Shown: positions 31,290 to 41,636 of the stretch, piece after piece
Layout of the letters: every line of letters begins with the position of its first letter
Numbering within the stretch: the stretch's first letter is position 1
Assembly: GCA_930367215.1 (NCBI GenBank)
Contig: OV884057.1
Location: forward strand, 107,781,284 to 107,845,283
From: Pollenia angustigena
Taxonomy: Eukaryota > Arthropoda > Insecta > Diptera > Polleniidae
Length of the DNA stretch: 64,000 nt
Direction: 5' to 3'
Notes under the pieces: model-generated
What the model was told of the DNA's origin: nothing
The model's input: the letters and a program-made list of their open reading frames with translations, nothing else
Databases searched by the model: none
Program-made: the position numbers and the translations under genes

Positions 31290-33717
31290 TAGACTGGTCG
31301 CATCTTGTATGGGATTTTTTTTTTTTTTAATTTAAATGTTTGCGCTGCTTTAAATATGAGGTTTGGTGTAAGAAATCAAGTCCTAATTTTTCAGCTCAAT
31401 CCGACGGTGCCTAGTCGTGCCAAGTGGGGCCCAAAGTTCCCCATATGATAAAAAAAAAACATCTATTCAATCAGATACTAGATGAAAAGCCGGTCTTAAA
31501 GACCGAAAATCGAAAATCTGGCTTCCGCAGAGAAAATACTTTAAGTATGCCAAATTTCAGCTTCCTATGTCATCAGATGGCTTCAGAAAGTTGTGGAAAG
31601 AATAGGACATACATGCAAAATCCTTACATACTAAGAAATTATATATTGTATAGATAGATTAAAGTATTTGCAGTTTAATATTTTAGTATGATACGAACGA
31701 AAGATTTTTAACTAATTTTAACTAATTCGGGGTCGCTGAATCCAGTGGTGCTAGCCGTTTTTTTAGGTTAGCTTTAGTTTTCGAGATATACCGTTATTTC
31801 GAAAATTAAGGAGGTTGCACAACATATGTTCGCGCAACTCAAAAACGCTTTAGCTTATTGAAAAACTAAAAAAAACCGAAATTCGGTAATACAATTTACT
31901 TTAAGAAAGTTAAAACTTTTTTCTTCATATTGGCTTTGGTTTTCGAGATATACCGTTATTTCGAAAATTAGGGAGGTTGCACAACATATGTTCGCGTAAC
32001 TCAAAAACGCTTTAGTTTATTGAAAAACAAAAAAAACCTAAATTCCGCAATAAAATTTACTTTAAGAAAGGTAAAACGATTTTCTCATATGCGCAGTCGT
32101 TTTAGAAACATAATTTTTTTTTCTGGAAAAAAAAATAATTTTTTTATTAAAATTTCGGAATTTTTGTTTTTAAAAATTCATAAAAAATTGAAAAATGGAG
32201 CTATGCTTCCAATTTTATAGAGTCATATAAAAAACCATATTTCAAACAAAACAAGCTATTAATGATTAAAATCTGTTCACAACTTTTGATTTTATGTATT
32301 CACAAAAGACGAAAAATTTTAATTAATTTAAGAATTTTATTAAACCGCCATATGTGTATAATTGAAATTCTTATATTTGGCCCGTGTAGTGCCTAGGATG
32401 CCTCAAGAAGGGTCAAATGTATGACTGGAGTTGGTCTTGAGGCATCCTAGGCACTACACGGGCCAAATATAAGAATTTCAATTATACACATATGGCGGTT
32501 TAATAAAATTCTTAAATTAATTAAAATTTTTCGTCTTTTGTGAATACATAAAATCAAAAGTTGTGAACAGATTTTAACCATTAATAGCTTGTTTTGTTTG
32601 CAATATTGTTTTTTATATGACTCTATAAAATTGGAAGCATAGCTCCATTTTTCAATTTTTTATGAATTTTTAAAAACAAAAATTCCGAAATTTTAATAAA
32701 AAAATTATATTTTTTCCAGAAAAAAAAATTATGTTTCTAAAACGACTGCGCATATAAGAAAAACGTTTTACCTTTCTTAAAGTAAATTTTATTGCGGAAT
32801 TTCGGTTTTTTTTAGTTTTTCAATAAGCTAAAGCGTTTTTGAGTTACGCGAACATATGTTGTGCAACCTCCTTAATTTTCGAAATAACGGTATATCTCGA
32901 AAACCAAAGCCAATATGAAGAAAAAAGTTTTAACTTTCTTAAAGTAAATTTTATTGCGGAATTTCGGTTTTTTTTGTTTTTCAATAAACTAGAGCGTTTT
33001 TGAGTTACGCGAACATATGTTGTGCAACCTCCCTAATTTTCGAAATAACGGTATATCTCGAAAACCAAAGCCAATATGAAGAAAAAAGTTTTAACTTTCT
33101 TAAAGTAAATTTTATTACCGAATTTCGGTTTTTTTTAGTTTTTCAATAAGCTAAAGCGTTTTTGAGTTGCGCGAACATATGTTGTGCAACCTCCTTAATT
33201 TTCGAAATAACGGTATATCTCGAAAACTAAAGCTAACCTAAAAAAACGGCTAGCACCACTGGATTCAGCGACCCCGAATTAGTTAAAATTAGTTAAAAAT
33301 CTTTCGTTCGTATCATACTAAAATATTAAACTGCAAATACTTTAATCTATCTATACAATATATAATTTCTTAGTATGTAAGGATTTTGCATGTATGTCCT
33401 ATTCTTTCCGCAACTTTCTGAAGCCATCTGATGACATAGGAAGCTGAAATTTGGCATACTTAAAGTATTTTCTCTGCGGAAGATCGTAACGTACCCAGAT
33501 TTTCGATTTTCGGTCTTTAAGACCGGCTTTTCATCTAGTATCTGCTTGAATATATGTTTTTTTTTTTATCATATGGGGAACTTTGGGCCCCACTTGGCAC
33601 GACTAGGCACCGTCGGATTGAGCTGAAAAATAAGGACTTGATTTCTTGCACCAAACCTCATATTTTAAGCAGCGCAAACATGTAAATTTAAAAAAAAAAA
33701 AAATTGCGACCAGTCTA
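31290..33717. mobile_element. 2.4-kb foldback element
   Basis: A single giant palindrome: TAGACTGGTCGCA at 31290 and complement ending at 33717, arms over 1.1 kb, closing at a 30-bp perfect stem (32379-32408 with 32435-32464) around a 26-nt loop. Flanks GTGTACAT (31282-31289) and GTGTATAT (33718-33725) are an 8-bp duplication with one change. Each arm holds tandem units of about 171 bp, two on the left and three on the right. No coding capacity. It lies in env, directly beside the TA-flanked element. Confidence 0.88.
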
Positions 33718-34468
33718 GTGTATATGTTAATAACTTCATGACAGAACAAATCAACAATGTTACTCAGCACATAAACAACCAACAGATACATATTAGTAGC
33801 TACATAAACAATTTTAAAAGAGAGTCAATAAACAGAATACAAACACTGGAAGATGAAGTTAGATTTATTGAACAAGCCTACAGAATAGATAAAGACATAT
33901 CATTTTTAAAGAACCACATTGACTACTAGGACAAATAATATTATTAATAATCCCCACTGACATTCTGACTAAAAGAGAATTCGATTTAATAACTGACTTT
34001 GACAGCTATAATAATATGAAAATAGTGGTGATTCTTGACGACAGCAACATTATTCTAACTTTACTTATTCCTCAATTTTCCACTAATATCCTTTCCAAAA
34101 TAAGATTCGAACCTTTGCCTAACGCCATGAACAAATCACTTATTCTTAGCCAATATGCGATATTAGTTGACAATGATAACATTATTTCTGATACAAATAT
34201 AAAAGAAAATCTAGAGAAAAACTTACTTAAGTTGGAAAATAAATGTATAGAAAACATCTTAAAATTTCAAGAAGCACATTGTGCATTAGAAACATTAAAA
34301 GAATCACTGGTAATAGAAATTATGCCAGGAATAATAATTTTAAAGAATTTTAATGATAAAATTACCCATAATTGTAATAAGTTAGATATAAGGCAAAAAG
34401 GAACATTTCTTATAAAATTTGAAAATTGCAGAGTTAATATATCCAACATTACATACAATACTGTAAAC

Positions 34469-34672
34469 CAGTGATAACCAAGCCCCAAACTAACCAACCC
34501 CCGAACGCACGCACACAAAGATATTATGTACTTGGGTGCGGTCGCAGAGACTGATGATAGCCTGATGTTTTGAAACGAACAAAGTTGTTGTATACATGTG
34601 AATTGCCGACCCTGTCTGTGTGAAAAATACGATTATTGACTTACTCGCGAGCCTATGGAGTGGTTATCACTG
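34469..34672. mobile_element. hAT-type MITE in env
   Basis: Ends CAGTGATAACCA and TGGTTATCACTG; perfect 8-bp duplication CTGTAAAC at 34461-34468 and 34673-34680. 204 bp, GC-richer centre. It interrupts the ectodomain part of the env relic. Confidence 0.9.
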
Positions 34673-34943
34673 CTGTAAACATAAAAATGCATGAAAGGTT
34701 TATTTTGCCCAATCTAATCACAGAAATTAAAAAAAAAAGAATGTAACTAAACTTGATCTTAAATTAGAAAATCTTTATATAAAACAGATAAGCCATGAAA
34801 ATAATATTGAACTATTAATGAAAAAATGAAAAAATTAATGTTTTTAGCAAAAGTACAGACGCTGTTATTTTATTTATTATCATCTCACTTACCTTTATTG
34901 TTATTTCTCTTGTAAAGTATAAGCAAAAACTCTACTTGCTATG

Positions 34944-35139
34944 AAGTAAAACAGAAAATTAACAAAGTTAACGAACTCTATTTTATTAAATTATTAATAA
35001 TCATATTTTTTCTTTATGCAAGTAGGGTATGTTGCAATTAGGCTTGCCAACCGTACTTTATAATAAAGTATTGTACAATATTTCGAGTTATTGTACTCTA
35101 TACTTTATGAGAAAAATAAAGTACGCGGAAATACTTTAT
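34944..35139. other. AT-rich with TACTTTA repeats
   Basis: ATAAAGTA / TACTTTAT words recur on both strands between 35055 and 35145. No gene. Confidence 0.4.
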
Positions 35140-35242
35140 TTCAGGGACCGTAATGCTTAAAACACATTCGAGATAGCAAGCTACCGACTTCAATATGTCA
35201 AAAATATAATACATGTGTGTATATGAAAATGATTATTTTCAC
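35140..35242 (+). repeat. repeat X, copy 1, left part
   Basis: Matches the right end of X copy 2 (58230-58315) in reverse: AATGCTT, AACACATTCGAGA, AGCAAGCTACCGACTTCAAT. It continues after the hAT insertion at 42046. Confidence 0.8.
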
Positions 35243-35921
35243 CAGGGTTTAAAATGCTATCGCCATATTAGCAAAAGCATCCAAATTTTGCCTTTTTCCT
35301 ATTAAAAAAAATCAAAAATAAAAAGCCGACAAGTTCCACTGCTACAAAAGCCCACACTTTTCAAAAGCAGCAGCAAAATAAACACACTGTTTTTGAAAAG
35401 TAACCTTTTAATGGACACTGCTCTTTCCAACTATTGCTTTTTTAACAATAGCAAAAATTTCTTATTTGATGGAACTCAAAAAGCAACGGCAATAACTTTT
35501 CTGTTGTAGGAGAAAATATGCAGGAAAGAGAATGAAACAAAAAGATTCTGTCAAACAGCCGCCAAATCAAAAAACTCTGCATGCTAATAGCCGCAAAATA
35601 GGAGATAAAAGCAGCGCAAAGGTTGCTGAAAGGCACATGATCGACCAAGACAAGTGATAGTTTTCATGCAAAACAAATACAACAAGAATTTGGTTTTGTT
35701 TCTTTACAATAAAAAATCCAACACACACTTTGGCTGGTTGCCTTTACTAAAAATATTTAAAAAAACTAAAATACACACACACACATTTCGTGCTATAGTC
35801 ATGCAAACTGTCGAGCAACGACAACATTACTACAACATTACTGAAGAAAGGCAAAAATTTATTTTTCCTCACAACCATGAAAAAAAACATCTTGCTTGTA
35901 CACTGATCAGTATTTATACCC

Positions 35922-38134
35922 TGTAACGACTTTATTTTGGGGTATACTCAGCCTTGTCCAGGTCCGTTACAAGAAAATTGACACGTGTTGAGTTTTATTT
36001 AATTTTCAATAAATTCAATAATTTTATTAGTATTATTAGGAGTATAATTTACAAGTTATGAAAAATAATTAGGTTGCGTTGTGTTCCGCTTATGTCGCCT
36101 CAGCACTCCTTCCGTGTTATGTCCTCTCTTGCCTTGTTGCTGTTGACACTAGGTTGCTTAAGCTGGTATAAATTCCAGTGTTTGAAGCTTTGTTGTGCCG
36201 CTTGTTACGGGGAACTTTGGGGAAAAAAACCACTTATGGGGTTGTCACTACGGGATTCTTTGGGTTGTACTAAAATCTCGGTTATTTTGTTTGGAGTTAG
36301 CAAGACACGCGGGGAAATTTGTCTACTGGGTATTTTGTTTGTTTACTGAATTCAACTCTGTGTTAGAAAACCACGCGGTGAAATTGTCTACTGGGTTGTG
36401 TTTACTAGATTTTCACTCCGTGTTAGAAAACCACTCGGTGAAATTGTCTACTGGGTTGTTTTACTAGAATATCACTCCGTGTTAGAAAACCACTCGGTGA
36501 AATTTTCTACTGGGTTGTTTTACTAGAATTTCACTCCGTGTTAGAAAACCACGCGGTGAAAATGTCTACTGGGTTGTTTTACTAGAATTTCACTCCGTGT
36601 TAGAAAACCACTCGGTGAAATTGTCTACTGGGTTGTTTTACCAGAATTTCACTCCGTGTTAGAAAACCACTCGGCGAAATTGTCTACTGGGTTGTTTTTA
36701 CTAGAATTTCACTCCGTGTTAGAAAACCACTCGGCGAAATTGTCTACTGGGTTGTTTTACTAGAATTTCACTCCGTGCTAGAAAACCACTCGGTGAAATT
36801 GTCTACTGGGTTGTTTTACTAGAATTTCACTCCGTGTTAGAAAACCACTCGGTGAAATTGTCTACTGGGTTGTTTTACTAGAATTTCACTCCGTGTTAGA
36901 AAACCACTCGGTGAAATTGTCTACTGGGTTGTTTTACTAGAATTTCACTCCGTGTTAGAAAACCACTCGGTGAAATTGTGTACTGGGTTGTTTTACTAGA
37001 ATTTCACTCCGTGATAGAGAACCACTCGGTGAAATTGTCTACTGGGTTGTTTTGCTAGAATTTCACTCCGTGTTAGAAAACCACTCGGTGAAATTGTCTA
37101 CTGGGTTGTTTTACTAGAATTTCACTCCGTGTTAGAAAACCACTCGGTGAAATTGTCTACTGGGTTGTTTTACTAGAATTTCACTCCGTGTTAGAAAACC
37201 ACTCGGTGAAATTGTGTACTGGGTTGTTTTACTAGAATTTCACTCCGTGTTAGAAAACCACTCGGTGAAATTGTCTACTGGGTTGTTTTACTAGAATTCC
37301 ACTCCGTGTTAGAAAACCACTCGGCGAAATTGTCTACTGGGTTGTTTTACTAGAATTTCACTCCGTGTTAGAGAACCCCTCGGCGAAATTGTCTACTGGG
37401 TTGTTTTACTAGAATTTCACTCCGTGTTAGAAAACCACTCGGTGAAATTGTCTACTGGGTTGTTTTACTAGAATTTCACTCCGTGTTAGAGAACCACTCG
37501 GTGAAATTGTCAACTGGGTTGTTTTACTAGAATTTCACTCCGTGTTAGAAAACCACTCGGTGAAATTGTATACTGGGCTGTTTTACTAGAATTTATTTTA
37601 TTTATTTATTTATTTATTTATTCACTCCGTGTTAGAGAACCACTCGGTGAAATTGTCTACTGGGTTTGTTTTACTAGGATTCTACTTTGCCATTTCTTAC
37701 CTGATGTGTTCTCGAGCTCGGCTGGATAACAAGTCATCGTTCAAAGTTTATGTTGCCCTTTTTATACTAAATTCGGACTAATATTTTACACTAATAACAA
37801 TCAGCCTGTATTTGTTGTTGTTATGTCTCTTTACTTGTCCTATGTATATTTTGTTGCTTGTTGTTTACATGTTTAAAACTGCTTGCTTTGTTATTGTTAC
37901 TTGTTTGCTGTGTCTGTTGTTAGTGTTATTTGTTTACTTGTTTGTCGCGCTTGTGTGTTTGTTGTTGGTTGTTATTTTACCATGCGCATTCCTGCCCGTT
38001 AGGTACAGTGTGTTACAAAAGTTTTACGACCAACAGTAGTGATCACAGTGTGAGGCAAAGTGTAGTTGATTTAAAGAAAGAAAAACCCTAAGAAGCCTAA
38101 CAGGGAGTTTTGTCCCACAAAACTTGTCGTCACA
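35922..38134 (-). repeat. 3' LTR, 2213 bp, with expanded minisatellite
   Basis: On the minus strand TGTGACGACAAG...AAAGTCGTTACA. About 1.3 kb is the 59-bp array at 36350-37680, roughly 22 units. Confidence 0.92.
36350..37680 (-). repeat. 59-bp minisatellite, about 22 units
   Basis: Unit on the plus strand starts TTTTACTAGAATTTCACTCC and ends TCTACTGGGTTG; variation is mostly CGGT/CGGC, TCTAC/TGTAC and GAAAACC/GAGAACC. A TATT run of about 30 bp interrupts one unit at 37594-37622; the same interruption occurs at 39751-39779 in the other LTR. Confidence 0.95.
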
Positions 38135-38150
38135 CTCCTCCCTTTCTTCC
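38135..38150 (-). promoter_or_regulatory. polypurine tract
   Basis: Minus strand GGAAGAAAGGGAGGAG, identical to 1873-1888, directly before the 3' LTR. Confidence 0.9.
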
Positions 38151-38162
38151 GGAAAAAAACTA

Positions 38163-38411
38163 TTAAGCAACACCATAAAAATATTTTTTTTCAGTTGTTT
38201 CCTGCTTAGCTGGCGATGCTGCTTTCCCGTGTGTCCGCTCCAATTGCTCAAGCCGTAACAATTCATCGGGTTGGTGATCACTGCCTTTGATAAATTCCGA
38301 AAAACGTCGTCGTATTTCTTCCTCTGTGCCGCTCGAGTCTAACCCGAATTCTTCGGCATAGGCTACCAGCTCTTCTTTTCTCAGACTGTACACCCAGTTC
38401 ATCTTTACCAT
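38163..38411 (-). CDS. Gag N-terminus joined to element 3' end (deletion ORF)
   Basis: 83 codons from ATG 38411, close to the primer-binding site. The first 45 residues (LRKEELVAYAEEFGLDSSGT, then EEEIRRRFSEF) look like the SAP-like N-terminal helix pair found at the start of some insect gypsy Gags. The final residues run into the region just before the polypurine tract, which also ends the copy at 1-1888, so the deletion joint lies near 38205. The product is a truncated peptide, probably without function. Confidence 0.7.
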   Translation of the reverse strand: MVKMNWVYSLRKEELVAYAEEFGLDSSGTEEEIRRRFSEFIKGSDHQPDELLRLEQLERTHGKAASPAKQETTEKKYFYGVA

Positions 38412-38451
38412 CTTGCCTCTTTGTTACTTTCTGTGTTATTTTCTTGTTGAA

Positions 38452-38469
38452 GTCCCTGCTCGGGCGCCA
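38452..38469 (-). promoter_or_regulatory. primer-binding site, tRNA-Lys type
   Basis: Minus strand TGGCGCCCGAGCAGGGAC two bases after the 5' LTR. It differs by a single base from the site complementary to the 3' end of tRNA-Lys(UUU) that is used by many retroelements. Confidence 0.85.
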
Positions 38470-38924
38470 CTTGTAACGACTTTATTTTGGGGTATACTCA
38501 GCCTTGTCCAGGTCCGTTACAAGAAAATATGACACGTGTTGAGTTTTATTTAATTTTCAATAAATTCAATAATTTTATTAGTATTATTAGGAGTATAATT
38601 TACAAGTTATGAAAAATAATTAGGTTGCGTTGTGTTCCGCTTATGTCGCCTCAGCACTCCTTCCGTGTTATGTCCTCTCTTGCCTTGTTGCTGTTGACAC
38701 TTGGTTGCTTAAGCTGGTATAAATTCCAGTGTTTGAAGCTTTGTTGTGCCGCTTGTTACGGGGAACTTTGGGGAAAAAAACCACTTATGGGGTTGTCACT
38801 ACGGGATTCTTCGGGTTGTACTAAAATCTCGCTTTCGTGAAATGCTCTACTGGTTATTTTGTTTGGAGTTAGCAAGACACGCGGGGAAATTTGTCTACTG
38901 GGTATTTTGTTTGTTTACTGAATT

Positions 38925-39840
38925 TCACTCTGTGTTAGAAAACCACGCGGTGAAATTGTCTACTGGGTTGTGTTTACTAGATTTTCACTCCGTGTTAGAA
39001 AACCACTCGGTGAAATTGTCTACTGGGTTGTTTTACTAGAATTTCACTCCGTGTTAGAAAACCACTCGGTGAAATTGTCTACTGGGTTGTTTTACTAGAA
39101 TCTCACTCCGTGTTAGAAAACCACTCGGCGAAATTGTCTACTGGGTTGTTTTACTAGAATTTCACTCCGTGTTAGAAAACCACTCGGTGAAATTGTGTAC
39201 TGGGTTGTTTTACTAGAATTTCACTCCGTGTTAGAGAACCACTCGGTGAAATTGTCTACTGGGTTGTTTTGCTAGAATTTCACGCCGTGTTAGAAAGCCA
39301 CTCGGTGAAATTGTCTACTGAGTTGTTTTACTAGAATTTCACTCCGTGTTAGCAAACCACTCGGTGAATTGTCTACTGGGTTGTTTTACTAGAATTTCAC
39401 TCCGTGTTAGAAAACCACTCGGTGAAATTGTATACTGGGTTGTTTTACTAGAATTCCACTCCGTGTTAGAAAACCACTCGGCGAAATTGTCTACTGGGTT
39501 GTTTTACTAGAATTTCACTCCGTGTTAGAGAACCACTCGGTGAAGTTGTCTACTGGGTTGTTTTACTAGAATTTCACTCCGTGTTAGAAAACCACTCGGT
39601 GAAATTGTCTACTGGGTTGTTTTACTAGAATTTCACTCCGTGTTAGAGAACCACTCGGTGAAATTGTCTACTGGGTTGTTTTACTAGAATTTCACTCCGT
39701 GTTAGAAAACCACTCGGTGAAATTGTATACTGGGCTGTTTTACTAGAATTTATTTTATTTATTTATTTATTTATTTATTCACTCCGTGTTAGAGAACCAC
39801 TCGGTGAAATTGTCTACTGGGTTTGTTTTACTAGGATTCT
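38925..39840 (-). repeat. 59-bp minisatellite, about 15 units
   Basis: Same unit and the same TATT interruption as 36350-37680; fewer copies. One unit at 39360 lacks a base (GTGAATTGT). Confidence 0.95.
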
Positions 39841-40071
39841 ACTTTGCCATTTCTTACCTGATGTGATCTCGAGCTCGGCTGGATAACAAGTCATCGTTCA
39901 AAGTTTTTGTTGCCCTTTTTATACTAAATTCGGACTAATATTTTACACTAATAACAATCAGCCTGTATTTGTTGTTGTTATGTCTCTTTACTTGTCCTAT
40001 GTATATTTTGTTGCTTGTTGTTTACATGTTTAAAACTGCTTGCTTTGTTATTGTTACTTGTTTGCTGTGTC

Positions 40072-40719
40072 CAGGGCTGTCAGATTTTTTTGAGCTCTAT
40101 CGCCAAACCGCATGTCAGAAATCGCCAAACTTCAATTTGGCTCAGTTTTTGTAATGTTTTTTTTTTTAAATTAAATTTTGCATACAAAAAACGCTAGTAT
40201 AATATGTGAGTCAAAAATCGCCAAAAACTGAGAAAAAATACAAAAATTCGCCGAAAGTAAATTTTGTTTTGTTTCTGTATTTTTTTTTTTTTTTTTTTTT
40301 TAATAACATAAAATGGAGATCGTATAAGTATTCAGTTAAAACAGCTTAAATTAAGTACACAAGTCTATAAGATCGTACACTTCAGCCTCGCTGATTTCAT
40401 TACGCGAGCTTTGACCTGCATACATACTATAAGAATTAAATCGTGAATGAATATAAAATTCACTTAAACTGATAACAAAACAAAAATCATGTGGAAAAAA
40501 GTTGCAAGTTGTTTTTTCATATTAGTAATGATAGCAAAAAATAACAAGCTGTTGAACAAAATCGCCGAAAAAATATAAATGGTAAAAATAGCCAAGTAAA
40601 TCGCCAGTTATATCAGAAATCGCCACAAAAGTCGCCAGTCGCCAAATAGGAAATCCCATCGCCAAAACCGTTTCAAAATCGCCACGTTTGGCGAGAAATC
40701 GCCATATCTGACAGCCCTG
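40072..40719. mobile_element. hAT-type MITE, CAGGGCTGTCAGAT family
   Basis: Ends CAGGGCTGTCAGAT and ATCTGACAGCCCTG; perfect duplication GCTGTGTC (40064-40071, 40720-40727). The uninterrupted target is visible in the other LTR near 37911. TCGCCA words recur inside. Related copies at 63142 and 51740. Confidence 0.93.
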
Positions 40720-40955
40720 GCTGTGTCTGTTGTTAGTGTTATTTGTTTACTTGTTTGTCGCGCTTGTGTGTTTGTTGTTGGTTGTTATTTTACCATTCGC
40801 ATTCCTGCCCGTTAGGTACAGTGTGTTACAAAAGTTTTACGACCAACAGTAGTGATCACAGTGTGAGGCAAAGTGTAGTTGATTTAAAGAAAGAAAAACC
40901 CTAAGAAGCCTAACAGGGTGTGACCGAGTTTTGTCCCACAAAACTTGTCGTCACA

Positions 40956-41636
40956 ACCCACACCACAATAGTGGAGAGGGTATTATGCGTTTGTGCTGAT
41001 GTGTGTAACGCTTTATGTTATTGGTCCTAGACCCACCTTAAAGTCGAACTAACGATGTCCGTCCGGCTGGCTGGCTGGTTGGCTGGCTGTCCATGTAACT
41101 TTGTGCACAAAGTACAGGTCGCAATTTTAGAGATAATTTGAAGAAATTTGGGTCGTAGGTTCTTATTAGCACAAGGACCAAGCTTATTGATAATGGACCG
41201 AATCGTAGGACCACAAGGGAAGATAGGGGGAAATTTCTTCCTCTCAGAAACTATCAAACCGATTTTAATGAAATTTAAAACATAGATAGAACCATATCTA
41301 TATGGACACAAAATGTATGCATTTTTTAAAAAATAGGACCACGATGGGAGATAGGGGCAATTTCTACCTCTCAAACCGATTTTAAAGAAATTTAAAACAT
41401 AGATAGATCCATATCTATATGGACACATTAGCTATACAGTTTTTCAAAAATAGGACCACAAGGGCAGGTAGGTGGCAATTTCTGCCTCTCACAAACTTTC
41501 AAACCGATTTTCATGAAGTTTATAAACATAGATGAATCTATATTTATATGGACACATAAGCATGATGTGTTTTTAAATACTGTGGTGTAGGGTATCATAT
41601 GGTCGGGCTTGGCCGACCTTAGTTTCTTACTTGTTT
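40956..41636 (+). repeat. dispersed repeat R2
   Basis: Continues from about 35885-35921 across the LTR element. Begins near TATTTATACCCACACCACAA, includes a GGCTGGCTGGTT simple run at 41072-41092 and three imperfect units of about 110 bp with CAATTTCT(G/A)CCTCTCA. It ends near CTTAGTTTCTTACTTG. A partial reverse copy is at 7602-7985. Common-looking in flies but not identified. Confidence 0.7.

Larger units (their letters stand above)
28147..34943 (+). pseudogene. env: errantivirus-like env, split by three insertions
   Basis: Pieces in order at 28171-28626, 33726-34468 and 34673-34943. The first has a pyrimidine-rich splice acceptor at about 28150-28164, a hydrophobic signal peptide (MMTLLITWILVLAVNAQQ) and a KSKR cleavage site followed by a Gly-rich fusion-peptide-like stretch. 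The middle piece is coiled-coil-like then ectodomain, with its own frame break near 33930-34015. The last has a membrane anchor of about 20 hydrophobic residues and a short lysine-rich tail. Such glycoproteins mediate membrane fusion in insect retroviruses. Insertions: 28627-31284, 31290-33717 and 34469-34672. Non-functional relic. Confidence 0.85.
35922..40955 (-). mobile_element. minimal LTR element of family L1 (two LTRs, 337-bp interior)
   Basis: LTRs 35922-38134 and 38472-40955, same ends as the LTR at 1889-2881. Flanks ACCC on both sides (35918-35921, 40956-40959) are a 4-bp duplication. The interior keeps only the primer-binding site, the first 83 codons of gag and the polypurine tract. 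All of pol is deleted. It could be copied in trans by an intact relative. Confidence 0.93.
38472..40955 (-). repeat. 5' LTR, 2484 bp including a hAT MITE
   Basis: Same sequence as the 3' LTR apart from fewer minisatellite units (about 15, 38925-39840), small changes, and the insertion at 40072-40719. High identity of the two LTRs indicates a recent insertion. Confidence 0.92.

Noticed and set aside
34545..34560. Further CTGATGA words as hammerhead cores (also 13743, 15357, 55037)
   Set aside because: No GAAA at the right distance and no supporting stems.
37812..38039. Hydrophobic open frames rich in Leu and Cys (also at 39969 and 36074)
   Set aside because: They are reverse reads of low-complexity LTR sequence (ACAA/TTGT-rich) and occur identically in both LTRs.
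36350..39840. Regular 59-bp repeats that could be mistaken for a CRISPR array
   Set aside because: The units are contiguous with no unique spacers, lie inside LTRs, and the sequence is eukaryotic.
41027..41428. 133-codon frame with repeated CPYRYGSIYVLNF
   Set aside because: The peptide repeat is produced by the tandem units of dispersed repeat R2; no evidence of coding selection.
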